This document shows positions 1 through 7,346 of a stretch of 64,000 bases of DNA, one piece after another. Both the position numbers and the translations under genes were made by a program. The first letter of the stretch is position 1, and every line of letters starts with the position of its first letter. The DNA is from Paenibacillus gallinarum (GTDB lineage Bacteria; Bacillota; Bacilli; Paenibacillales; Paenibacillaceae). The notes under the pieces are model-generated. The model saw only the letters and a program-made list of their open reading frames with translations. It searched no databases and was not told where the DNA came from. The stretch lies in the NCBI RefSeq assembly GCF_014836635.1, contig NZ_JACSQL010000008.1, forward strand, positions 62,001-126,000, in the 5' to 3' direction.

Positions 1-1036
1 AGAGGACACCGCTTTTTAGAATCCGGGGAACACGTCCCATCATCGATGTCTTACCCATAAGCCCAAAACCAGCTTTCTTGCCGAGTGCTCCTAGAGTACC
101 GCGCAGTTTGAGAGCTTCGGTTTTGGGTTTTTCATTCTTCCAAAGTGCTTGAATAATATGTGCAATTTGTTCTCCTTGCACTTCTGCAGCCTGTGCGCTT
201 GGTGCAAAAGGAAGGCTCGCACAGTCACCCACGACATATACTTCCGGATATTCAGGAATTTGATAATACTCATTAAGAGTAACCCGGCCCTGGGGATCTT
301 TCTGTACATTCAGATCACGAACCATTTTTACAGGCTGAATTCCTGCTGTCCATATTACCGCATCGGTTACGATTTCTTCATCCCGATTATAGATGGCATT
401 GGGTTCTACCCTCGATACCGAAATATGATTCTTAATCTCTACCTGATGTTCTGCGAACCATTCTCCAACATAAGCAGATAATCGCTGCGGAAAAGCGGAA
501 AGAACACGATCACCTCGGTCCAAAATGGTTACATTTAGATCTGATCGGCTTTCTCTAATTTCAGCAGCGATTTCAACTCCGCTGAGTCCTCCTCCTACAA
601 TGTGAACTTGACCATAGGGTTTGATTTCACTGAGGCGTAGATAGGTCTCACGTGTGTTTCGGAAGCTTTGAATGGTATTACTGTATTCTTCTGCACCCGG
701 GGTTCCATGAAAACGGTCTGTGCACCCAAGACCAATAACTAATTGATCATAAGGGAGGGGGTCCTCATTTTGAAGTTGAATCACTTTTCCTTCTAAATCA
801 ATGGATTCAACTTCACCATATTTATATGTTAGACGTTCATGCACAGGGTACTGCACACGCAGATCATAATCAGATACAGTCCCTGCAGCAAGTGCGTAGT
901 ATTCAGTTTTGAGCCCTTGAAAAGGCATGCGGTCCACGAGGACAATCTGAGTATCATTTGGGATAGAGCCTTCAAGAAGATGTTTAATTACGGTAAGACC
1001 GCCGTAGCCGCCTCCGAGGATAACGATATTTTTCAT
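1..1036 (-). CDS. NAD(P)/FAD-dependent oxidoreductase, YutJ-like type II NADH dehydrogenase (3' end outside window)
   Basis: Reading leftward from ATG at 1036 gives 345 open codons up to the window edge, so the C-terminus is missing. Two Rossmann dinucleotide motifs are visible: GGGYGG at residues 8-13 (FAD) and GGGLSGVE at 148-155 (NADH), plus the late FAD motif VVGDCA at 268-273. This is the two-dinucleotide-binding-domain layout of type II NADH dehydrogenases, which pass electrons from NADH to quinone at the membrane surface without pumping. The N-terminus resembles Bacillus YutJ more than the second NDH-2 at 12330. An AAGGAAG ribosome site precedes the ATG. It lies downstream of mqnE on the same strand, a menaquinone gene. 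Exact electron acceptor is not shown by the sequence. Confidence 0.88.
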   Translation of the reverse strand, partial: MKNIVILGGGYGGLTVIKHLLEGSIPNDTQIVLVDRMPFQGLKTEYYALAAGTVSDYDLRVQYPVHERLTYKYGEVESIDLEGKVIQLQNEDPLPYDQLVIGLGCTDRFHGTPGAEEYSNTIQSFRNTRETYLRLSEIKPYGQVHIVGGGLSGVEIAAEIRESRSDLNVTILDRGDRVLSAFPQRLSAYVGEWFAEHQVEIKNHISVSRVEPNAIYNRDEEIVTDAVIWTAGIQPVKMVRDLNVQKDPQGRVTLNEYYQIPEYPEVYVVGDCASLPFAPSAQAAEVQGEQIAHIIQALWKNEKPKTEALKLRGTLGALGKKAGFGLMGKTSMMGRVPRILKSGVL

Positions 1037-1154
1037 GACGATATAACTTCCTTTCTTATGCGATCTTGCAAAGATGTTAGTTTACGCTCGGTCATGATGA
1101 TAAGGCCGATGGGGATGATGGGATAATGAATGTAACCTGCGGAAACAATAAAGT

Positions 1155-1185
1155 GGATTCAGCTCTATGGTAAAGAGCTGAATCC
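1155..1185 (-). terminator. Hairpin terminator after mqnE
   Basis: A perfect 12-bp inverted repeat (GGATTCAGCTCT / AGAGCTGAATCC) with a 7-base loop. On the minus strand it is followed by ACTTTATTGTTT, a modest U-rich tail. It sits between the mqnE stop and the next minus-strand gene, so partial read-through into that gene is possible. Confidence 0.65.
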
Positions 1186-1213
1186 AATGGGAATTGTTTC
1201 AAGGATCAAGTTA

Positions 1214-2320
1214 TTATTCGAAAACTTCAATCTCATTGTAGAAGGTGTCACGTTCAACGGGAATACGGCCCGCACCTTTTACAAGCCAGATGAGTTCTTT
1301 ACGAGTTAGCCCTGCAGGAGTAAGCGCACCAGCAGCGTGACTGATCTGTTCACGTACAATTGTACCGTGCACATCAGATGCCCCAAAACTGAGAGCTACT
1401 TGCGTTAATTGAGCACCAATATTAATGAAGTAAGCTTTCACATGATCGATGTTATCGAGCATGAGTCTAGAGATCGCGATGGTTTTAAGATCTTCATATG
1501 CTGAGTTCCGACGCATGATACCGGCATTTTTACTTTTCGGCTGCATGGAGAGCGGAATAAAGACCATAAATCCACCCGTTTCATCTTGAAGCTCACGAAT
1601 TTGCAGCATATGTTGAATTCGATCTTCGTAGGATTCAACAGAGCCATAAAGCATTGTTGTGTGTGTCTTCATACCAAGCTGATGAGCTGTCCGATGAACT
1701 TCGAGGTAGCGATCAACATTGGCTTTGGTTACTTTCATTTTCTGACGATATTCATCAGATAGAATTTCCGCACCGCCACCTGTGAGGGATTGGAGTCCTG
1801 CGTTTTGCAGTTCTTGCAAAACTTCTTTGACACTGAGGCCGCTGATCCGTGTGAAGAAGTCAATTTCAGCTGCCGTGTACGCTTTAAGTGTAACATTCGG
1901 ATATTTTTCGTTCAGAGCTCGCAGGGAATCAACATAATACTCGAATGGCACATGAGGGTTATGTCCACCAACAATATGGAACTCTCTAACACCAGGATGG
2001 ATGTGCTGTTCTACATAGTCAATCATTTCTTGTCCGGAAAGGGTATAAGATCCTTCTTCCCCCTGGTCTTTTCTGAAGTTACAAAAAGCACAGCGAGCTT
2101 CACATACATTCGTAAAATATAAACTCATATTTTCAATGAAATATACTTTTTTACCGTTTTTGCGCAGATTTGCTTCATTGGCAAGTTGTCCAATCGTAAG
2201 AAGATCATCGCTCTCATAAAGATAAACACCGTCTTCCAGTGTCAAACGCTGTCCATTCTGTACTTTTTCGATGATGGCAGCCATTTTGGTATCTGTAAAT
2301 GGTGTGATTAATGTAGACAT
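1214..2320 (-). CDS. mqnE: Aminofutalosine synthase MqnE (radical SAM)
   Basis: 368 residues. The radical SAM cluster motif Cys73-x3-Cys77-x2-Cys80 (CEARCAFC) binds the 4Fe-4S cluster. The following GGHNPH, TAAEI and GGGAE segments are typical of the MqnE/MqnC family. MqnE joins the chorismate-derived enolpyruvyl benzoate to SAM to form aminofutalosine in the futalosine route to menaquinone. A longer open frame extends to 2512, but the start at 2320 has a perfect AGGAGG eight bases upstream, and the extra 64 residues are Cys-rich and unlike the family. Expression probably starts at the promoter at 2484-2512, giving a leader of about 150 nt. The neighbouring NADH:quinone oxidoreductases fit a menaquinone context. 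MqnC is the main alternative family; the start and overall sequence favour MqnE. Confidence 0.9.
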   Translation of the reverse strand: MSTLITPFTDTKMAAIIEKVQNGQRLTLEDGVYLYESDDLLTIGQLANEANLRKNGKKVYFIENMSLYFTNVCEARCAFCNFRKDQGEEGSYTLSGQEMIDYVEQHIHPGVREFHIVGGHNPHVPFEYYVDSLRALNEKYPNVTLKAYTAAEIDFFTRISGLSVKEVLQELQNAGLQSLTGGGAEILSDEYRQKMKVTKANVDRYLEVHRTAHQLGMKTHTTMLYGSVESYEDRIQHMLQIRELQDETGGFMVFIPLSMQPKSKNAGIMRRNSAYEDLKTIAISRLMLDNIDHVKAYFINIGAQLTQVALSFGASDVHGTIVREQISHAAGALTPAGLTRKELIWLVKGAGRIPVERDTFYNEIEVFE

Positions 2321-2483
2321 GCTAATTCCTCCTGAGTCAAACTTTATGTTTTCCATAATAAAATGATTCAAAGACCAAACAGTAGTTATGTTAAGAATGT
2401 GAAAAAAGTTACAACTAAAATTACGGCTACAAAGGCAGATTTCTGTGACAATTCTTCGACACTTCCATGTACAATTCCCTACT

Positions 2484-2512
2484 ATTATAAACCTCACATC
2501 CGAGCGGTTCAA
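2484..2512 (-). promoter_or_regulatory. Sigma-A type promoter for mqnE
   Basis: On the minus strand TTGAAC (2512-2507) is followed after 17 bases by TATAAT (2489-2484). Transcription would start near 2477, leaving a long untranslated leader before the ATG at 2320. No riboswitch class was recognised in that leader. The rest of the 2321-2682 gap holds only the two divergent promoters. Confidence 0.7.
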
Positions 2513-2565
2513 TACATAGGTGTAAAAAGCTTGTTCACTTAGGGGCTTTATTCCATGTTAATCCC

Positions 2566-2594
2566 TTGAGGTAGGAGAACAGGTGGAGTATAAT
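2566..2594 (+). promoter_or_regulatory. Sigma-A type promoter for the HesB/ErpA gene
   Basis: TTGAGG (2566-2571), 17-base spacer, TATAAT (2589-2594). The predicted start is about 80 nt before the ATG at 2683. It is divergent from the mqnE promoter in the same 362-bp gap. Confidence 0.72.
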
Positions 2595-2682
2595 TCTACA
2601 TAAGATATAGGAATCATATTATTTTTTCGTCACATCGGACGTCAGATAATTGAATCTTATTAGATAGAAGGAGGTATGACCG

Positions 2683-3042
2683 ATGATTACCATTAGTGAT
2701 ACAGCAGCAGAACGTTTGAAAGAGATGCTCGAGCAACAAGAAACACCAAATATGTTTTTGCGTCTTGGCGTAGCACCCGGTGGTTGCACCGGATTTTCAT
2801 ATGCAATGGGATTCGACGATAACGAAACAGATCAAGATGTATTTATGACGATCCAGGATATGAAGGTAGTCGTGGAGAAAGACAGCCTTCGTCTGTTAGA
2901 AGGTCTGGAAATCGACTTTGAAGAATCCGGCATGACCGGAGGATTTACCATTCATAACCCGAATGCGATTGCCACTTGCGGATGCGGTTCTTCTTTCCGT
3001 ACGGCAACCGATGCAGGGAAACCAAACGAAGAACCTTGCTAA
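2683..3042 (+). CDS. HesB/IscA/ErpA family iron-sulfur carrier (YutM-like)
   Basis: 119 residues, usual length for the A-type carrier family. The three conserved cysteines are present: Cys35 in GGCTGFSY and Cys99/Cys101 in CGCGSSF. These hold a 2Fe-2S or 4Fe-4S cluster for delivery to apo-proteins. A fourth Cys is the last residue (Cys119), outside the usual motif. The start has a strong GAAGGAGG ribosome site. It is a single-gene unit with its own promoter and a strong terminator. Nearby Fe-S clients include MqnE and SdhB, though no direct link is shown. Confidence 0.92.
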   Translation: MITISDTAAERLKEMLEQQETPNMFLRLGVAPGGCTGFSYAMGFDDNETDQDVFMTIQDMKVVVEKDSLRLLEGLEIDFEESGMTGGFTIHNPNAIATCGCGSSFRTATDAGKPNEEPC

Positions 3043-3099
3043 GATCTACTTTTCATAGCATAAAAATTTCATATTGGATTTGAAATGTATAGGACGATA

Positions 3100-3153
3100 C
3101 CTCCTGAACCTTGAGCATAGCGAAAGTGATGCTTAGTTCAGGAGGTTTTTTTT
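3100..3153 (+). terminator. Intrinsic terminator after the HesB/ErpA gene
   Basis: CCTCCTGAAC (3100-3109) pairs with GTTCAGGAGG (3136-3145), with an inner GAGCAT/ATGCTT stem, followed by eight T residues. Confidence 0.93.
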
Positions 3154-3247
3154 GTTTTTTATGAATGATTTAGACTCATCATAATGATCGTATTCACCGA
3201 TATCTTTTATATAAGCAGGTCTTTGTACATAGAAAAAGGGGACTAAT

Positions 3248-4021
3248 ATGATGGTGAATAGCATAAATAGGGTCATGCGAACTATCCTTGTCGTACTGAT
3301 TATTTGCGCAATTCTGTTAATTTTGGTGAAAAAGGTGGTTGAACCTGTATTTTCGGATTACATCGCACAGCCCATTTCGGAACATATAGTAAAAAAAGCT
3401 TCAGATTACTTAGAGTTACCTCCCTCACCTGAGACGCTTAGGGAGTTTAAACAGGAAGCACTAGGCAATGATTGGTATGATTCAAAAGGTCAGCTGATTG
3501 TGGAGTATAAGCAGCTTCCAAATGCTACAGAAGGGACGATCACTGTATCGTACTCCGAGACATTTTTGATATTTATGCGACTAAGCTCTTCGTCCAATAA
3601 GGTGGTTTATTATCAGGAGCCTAATGACACGGAATTCCTTGTTTCAACAGAAGATGGAGACATAGAGCAGATGACGACTGAATATGCAGAGGGTGCTAAA
3701 ACGGAACAGCCTGAAGAGACCAATGAGTTAACGGCAGAGAGCGGGTCCGTAGAGAGCGAAGCTGTAATAGCAATAGAAGAAACTGCACCGTTACAGGACA
3801 TATTCCCGGAGGAAACAGAACAACCCAGCAAAGACAGCGCAGAGGTGATTTTGGCGAATACAGAAACTTCTTCGGAAGAACACGGTGTAGCTTTATATGT
3901 AGATGGGGCCTATTTTGATGCCTATTTAAATAAACAGGATGCGTTAGAACTTGCCGCTTTTGTCGAAAATGCAAAAATTATCGATTTGGTTACGAGTCGT
4001 GTCGTGTGGGAGAGTCAATAA
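3248..4021 (+). CDS. Hypothetical membrane-anchored acidic protein
   Basis: 257 residues, not recognised. One hydrophobic segment at about residues 11-28, flanked by basic residues, is most likely an uncleaved signal anchor. The middle (about 130-210) is very rich in Glu, Thr and Ser and looks like a disordered acidic linker. A short folded-looking C-terminal part follows (GVALYVDGAYFDAYL to the end), with alternating hydrophobic strands. The layout suggests a short cytoplasmic end and a mostly external chain. The start has an AAGGGG ribosome site six bases upstream. It is monocistronic, between two terminators. No function is proposed. Confidence 0.8.
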   Translation: MMVNSINRVMRTILVVLIICAILLILVKKVVEPVFSDYIAQPISEHIVKKASDYLELPPSPETLREFKQEALGNDWYDSKGQLIVEYKQLPNATEGTITVSYSETFLIFMRLSSSSNKVVYYQEPNDTEFLVSTEDGDIEQMTTEYAEGAKTEQPEETNELTAESGSVESEAVIAIEETAPLQDIFPEETEQPSKDSAEVILANTETSSEEHGVALYVDGAYFDAYLNKQDALELAAFVENAKIIDLVTSRVVWESQ

Positions 4022-4107
4022 AAAGGTAACGTACATAGATAAGTGGCATTCTGATGAGTACAGATGGTTAGTATCTTCTGTCTAACTGAATATGTTGATG
4101 ATAAAAA

Positions 4108-4156
4108 GAGAGCTGGCGATATCACAATAAGTGATGCTGCCAGCTCTCATTTATTG
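4108..4156 (+). terminator. Intrinsic terminator
   Basis: GAGAGCTGGC (4108-4117) pairs with GCCAGCTCTC (4139-4148), with an inner ATCAC/GTGAT stem, followed by ATTTATTG. Serves the hypothetical gene ending at 4021. Confidence 0.8.
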
Positions 4157-4281
4157 TCTTTCGCAGATTTCGTAATTTATATCAACAAGAAGCGCAGGAT
4201 ATGTTAGCATATCATTACAGACTGTTTTGTAATATATTTCCTGTTAGGATATACAAAAGAAATAGAAGAGGTGTAACCACC

Positions 4282-4668
4282 ATGATTGAAATGGAACGTA
4301 TCCATCATGTGAGTTTGGCAATTCGAGACTTAACGAGGGCTCATCAGTTCTATGCTGAAAAATTAAAATTAAAACAGATAACGCGGCCTCCTTTTGATTC
4401 AACAGGAGTTTGGTACTCGATTGGAGAAGGGCAGCAGCTGCATCTATTGCAGCACCCAGCAGGAGAAACACTTCGGATCAGCGGGGTGGATACTACAGAC
4501 GGGCACTTTGCTGTGTGGGTAAAAAGCTTTGAAAAAACGAAACAATGGCTTGAATCTGTAGGAATCCCCTATGAAGCAAGACCTAACAGTGTGGCTGGAT
4601 TTGCCCAAATTTTCATTCTTGATCCCGATCATAACATCATCGAATTTGATGCACCGTATTTATCATAA
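4282..4668 (+). CDS. VOC/glyoxalase family protein
   Basis: 128 residues with the vicinal-oxygen-chelate fold pattern: an N-terminal HHVSLAIRDL strand-helix start, a central WYSIGEGQQLHLL segment, HFAVWV, and a final IFILDPDHNIIEF. The usual metal-site positions appear occupied: a His early in the chain (HHVS), His in QLHLL, His in GHFAVW, and Glu in IIEF. Members are dioxygenases, lyases or resistance proteins; the substrate cannot be read. The frame is open from 4201, but the ATG at 4282 has GAGGTG at the right distance and begins at the conserved domain edge. Confidence 0.85.
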   Translation: MIEMERIHHVSLAIRDLTRAHQFYAEKLKLKQITRPPFDSTGVWYSIGEGQQLHLLQHPAGETLRISGVDTTDGHFAVWVKSFEKTKQWLESVGIPYEARPNSVAGFAQIFILDPDHNIIEFDAPYLS

Positions 4669-4676
4669 TATGAAGT

Positions 4677-4728
4677 AATAAAAAACGACTACATTACAAC
4701 GGATAAATGCTTCGTGTCATGTAGTCGT
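4677..4728 (-). terminator. Intrinsic terminator for the small gene at 4738-4965
   Basis: On the minus strand CGACTACAT pairs with ATGTAGTCG (plus-strand arms 4686-4694 and 4719-4727), followed by TTTTTTATTA. It may also stop the VOC gene coming from the left. Confidence 0.8.
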
Positions 4729-4737
4729 ATCTATATA

Positions 4738-4965
4738 TTAAACCTCGGTTTGAAATATAACGGTATCTCTGGAGTAATGGTGTTCCATCCCATCCTCACT
4801 TCTAACTCGAACCTGATCATTAGAAAACATTTCTACATATCCGCGAGCGATTTCGCAATACACGCCTGCGGAATCTTCCTGCCAGACGGAAACGACGGTT
4901 TGAGATAAGGCGGCGGTAAAAAACTCTATGTTTTTTTGCAACGTTCTAGATTTGTTAGAATTCAT
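4738..4965 (-). CDS. Small hypothetical protein
   Basis: 75 residues, not recognised. No membrane segment; a mixed soluble chain with one Cys. The gene is credible because a GAAGGAGG ribosome site lies six bases before the ATG and a good terminator follows the stop. It is transcribed divergently from ppk, so the 287-bp gap between the two starts carries control sites for both, including the PhoP-like repeats described for ppk. Confidence 0.75.
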   Translation of the reverse strand: MNSNKSRTLQKNIEFFTAALSQTVVSVWQEDSAGVYCEIARGYVEMFSNDQVRVRSEDGMEHHYSRDTVIFQTEV

Positions 4966-5146
4966 CGTATCCTCCTTCTATTAGGTGTTAATTTACGTTC
5001 TAATGCCCTAAAGAGAGCTGACGTAAACACTTTACCTTCTCTCTACTCTATTGTAAAGCATTCGATAGAATTTGGCAGACTAGTGCTCTAAACTTTATGA
5101 ACTCTTCATCCTATCTACGATATATATATGCAGCCGAATGGAAGAT

Positions 5147-5217
5147 TTTACATGATATTTACGTAAATTTAACATAGGGTTGATGATTGACTCTTTTAGG
5201 AAGGTTTACAATATAAT
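5147..5217 (+). promoter_or_regulatory. PhoP-box-like repeats and promoter of ppk
   Basis: Three direct hexamers TTTACA (5147), TTTACG (5158) and TTAACA (5169) are spaced exactly 11 bp apart, with a weaker fourth in phase at 5180 (TTGATG). This matches the Bacillus PhoP recognition pattern of TT(A/T/C)ACA repeats with about 5-bp gaps. Downstream TTGACT (5187-5192) and TATAAT (5212-5217) are 19 bp apart, a sub-optimal spacer typical of an activator-dependent promoter. The repeats would lie about 40-77 bases upstream of the start. Confidence 0.68.
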
Positions 5218-5252
5218 GAGCTACTATAATGATTCTTACTGTGAGGGGTCTT

Positions 5253-7346
5253 ATGAAAAAAGAGAACGTGATTCTAGAAAACAGGACGGAACGTGAAGTA
5301 TATTCCTATTTGAATCGAGATTTAAGCTGGCTCGAGTTCAACCGAAGAGTACTTCAGGAAGCACAAAATGTGGATACACCTCTATTAGAACGTGTTCGTT
5401 TCTTATCCATTGTTACCTCGAATCTAGATGAATTTATGAGTGTACGGGTCGCTGAAACGAGAGAGAAGATGAAGGCAGAGCTGATGAAAAAAGATTTTAC
5501 CGGTTACACACCAACGGGTCTCTACAAACGATTAATGAAGCGGATCTCTAAGATGATTCAGGAACAGTATCGCTCTTATCGGGACCTCATGAGACAGCTC
5601 TCCAAAAAAGGCATTGTATTTATGGAGTACCCAGATCTGAATGCAACCCAGCAGAAGGCGATGGAGCAATATTATCATGATATTGTGTTTCCTGTGCTTA
5701 CACCTATGGCTGTGGATCAAAGCAGACCTTTTCCACTTGTACATCATAAGTTTGTTTATCTCGCTGTCGTCTTGCGGAAAGAAGGAGACGGGGACGAACT
5801 TTATTTTGCTATCGTCCAAGTTCCTTCCAATATCCCAAGAGTGATTCAGGTTCCACTCCGTTCGAACAGTAAGAAAAAATCATTTATCCTTACCGAAGAG
5901 CTAATAAAGCATCATATTCATACGCTGTTCAGTGGGTACATACCGGAGTCGGTTCATGGCTTTCGGTTAACCAGAAATTCGGATCTTTATATTAATGAAG
6001 AAGAAGTAGAAGATTTACTGGAAGAAATAGAAAAAGAGCTAAGACGTCGCCGGCGGGGAGCCCCGGTATGCCTTGAAGTGGAGGAGGGTATTCACCCGAA
6101 TGCACTTGCTTACTTGAAGCATGAGTTCGGTATTAAAGACGACCAGATGTTTGAAATTCAGGGTCCGCTGGATCTAGGGTTTCTAGGCAGTTTTGTTGAC
6201 CAGCTCGAAGGCTACAATCATTTGAAATATCCGAATCTGAAACCGGTATATCCAGAAGTCTTTCATACCGACGAAAGCTATTTTAAAATTTTACGCAGAC
6301 AAGATGTTCTCTTATACCATCCCTATGAATCTTTTGATGCGGTGACTGATTTTCTGGAAGAAGCAGCAGAAGATCCAGATGTCATGGCGATCAAAATGAC
6401 GTTATATCGGGTAAATGGAGACTCGCGGTTAATTCCTGCGTTGGCACATGCTGCTGAAATGGGGAAACAGGTCACCGTCGTCGTAGAACTCAAGGCAAGA
6501 TTTGATGAAGAACGAAATATAGCTTGGGCTCGGGAACTTGAAAAAGCGGGCTGCCACGTAGTTTATGGCTTATTAGGTCTCAAAACGCATGCGAAAATCA
6601 TTCTGATTGTACGCAGAGAACAGGATACGCTGCGCAGATATGTTCATGTAGGAACCGGTAATTATAATGCGAGCACAGCACGGGTATATACGGATATCGG
6701 TTTATTAACCTCGAGTCCACAGATTGGAGAAGATGCTTCAGAGATATTTAATGATATTACTGGTTATTCAGAAGCTCAGGGGCTAAGGGAAATTCATCTC
6801 GCACCAGATGGACTGAAAAATAAATTGTTCGAAATGATCCAGCGAGAAGCAGCAAACGCCAAGAATGGTAAACCCGCTAGAATTATTGCCAAGGTTAATT
6901 CTCTTTCTAATCAGGAAATCATTGATGAACTATATGCAGCTTCACAAGCGGGAGTAAAGATTCAGCTTATCGTTAGAGGAGTTTGCTGCTTGCGTCCGGG
7001 CCTTGAAGGGATCAGTGAGAATATACGGGTTATAAGTATTGTCGATCGTTTCTTAGAGCATTCACGTATTTTCTACTTTGAGAATGAAGGAGACTACGAA
7101 GTTTATTTATCGAGCGCAGACTGGATGACAAGGAATCTGGATCGCCGGATCGAACTCATGTGCCCGGTAAATGATCGCAAACTAAAAGAAATACTGGTGA
7201 ATACGCTGGAACTTTCGCTTAAAGACAACGTAAAAGCCCGCCTGTTATTATCTAACGGAACTTATGTCCCGGTTAATAACAAGGAGCCTTTACTTCGGAG
7301 TCAATTTGAGGCGATTCAGATTAAGACTTGGAAGAAATCGAAATAG
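5253..7346 (+). CDS. ppk1: Polyphosphate kinase (PPK1)
   Basis: 697 residues from ATG at 5253. It transfers the terminal phosphate of ATP to a growing polyphosphate chain, reversibly. The N-domain opens with YLNRDLSWLEFN; the catalytic domains carry MAIKMTLYR, KARFDEERNI and the two active histidines: His446 in GLKTHAK (autophosphorylated) and His603 in RFLEHSR. The spacing between them equals that of E. coli His435 and His592. An upstream in-frame ATG at 5229 exists, but GAGGGG five bases before 5253 favours the latter. It converges on exopolyphosphatase and overlaps its 3' end by 26 bp. The PhoP-like repeats suggest induction by phosphate starvation. Confidence 0.95.
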   Translation: MKKENVILENRTEREVYSYLNRDLSWLEFNRRVLQEAQNVDTPLLERVRFLSIVTSNLDEFMSVRVAETREKMKAELMKKDFTGYTPTGLYKRLMKRISKMIQEQYRSYRDLMRQLSKKGIVFMEYPDLNATQQKAMEQYYHDIVFPVLTPMAVDQSRPFPLVHHKFVYLAVVLRKEGDGDELYFAIVQVPSNIPRVIQVPLRSNSKKKSFILTEELIKHHIHTLFSGYIPESVHGFRLTRNSDLYINEEEVEDLLEEIEKELRRRRRGAPVCLEVEEGIHPNALAYLKHEFGIKDDQMFEIQGPLDLGFLGSFVDQLEGYNHLKYPNLKPVYPEVFHTDESYFKILRRQDVLLYHPYESFDAVTDFLEEAAEDPDVMAIKMTLYRVNGDSRLIPALAHAAEMGKQVTVVVELKARFDEERNIAWARELEKAGCHVVYGLLGLKTHAKIILIVRREQDTLRRYVHVGTGNYNASTARVYTDIGLLTSSPQIGEDASEIFNDITGYSEAQGLREIHLAPDGLKNKLFEMIQREAANAKNGKPARIIAKVNSLSNQEIIDELYAASQAGVKIQLIVRGVCCLRPGLEGISENIRVISIVDRFLEHSRIFYFENEGDYEVYLSSADWMTRNLDRRIELMCPVNDRKLKEILVNTLELSLKDNVKARLLLSNGTYVPVNNKEPLLRSQFEAIQIKTWKKSK

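Noticed and set aside
2321..2512. N-terminal extension of MqnE
   Set aside because: No ribosome site for the upstream start, Cys-rich residues unlike the family, and the promoter -10 lies inside the frame.
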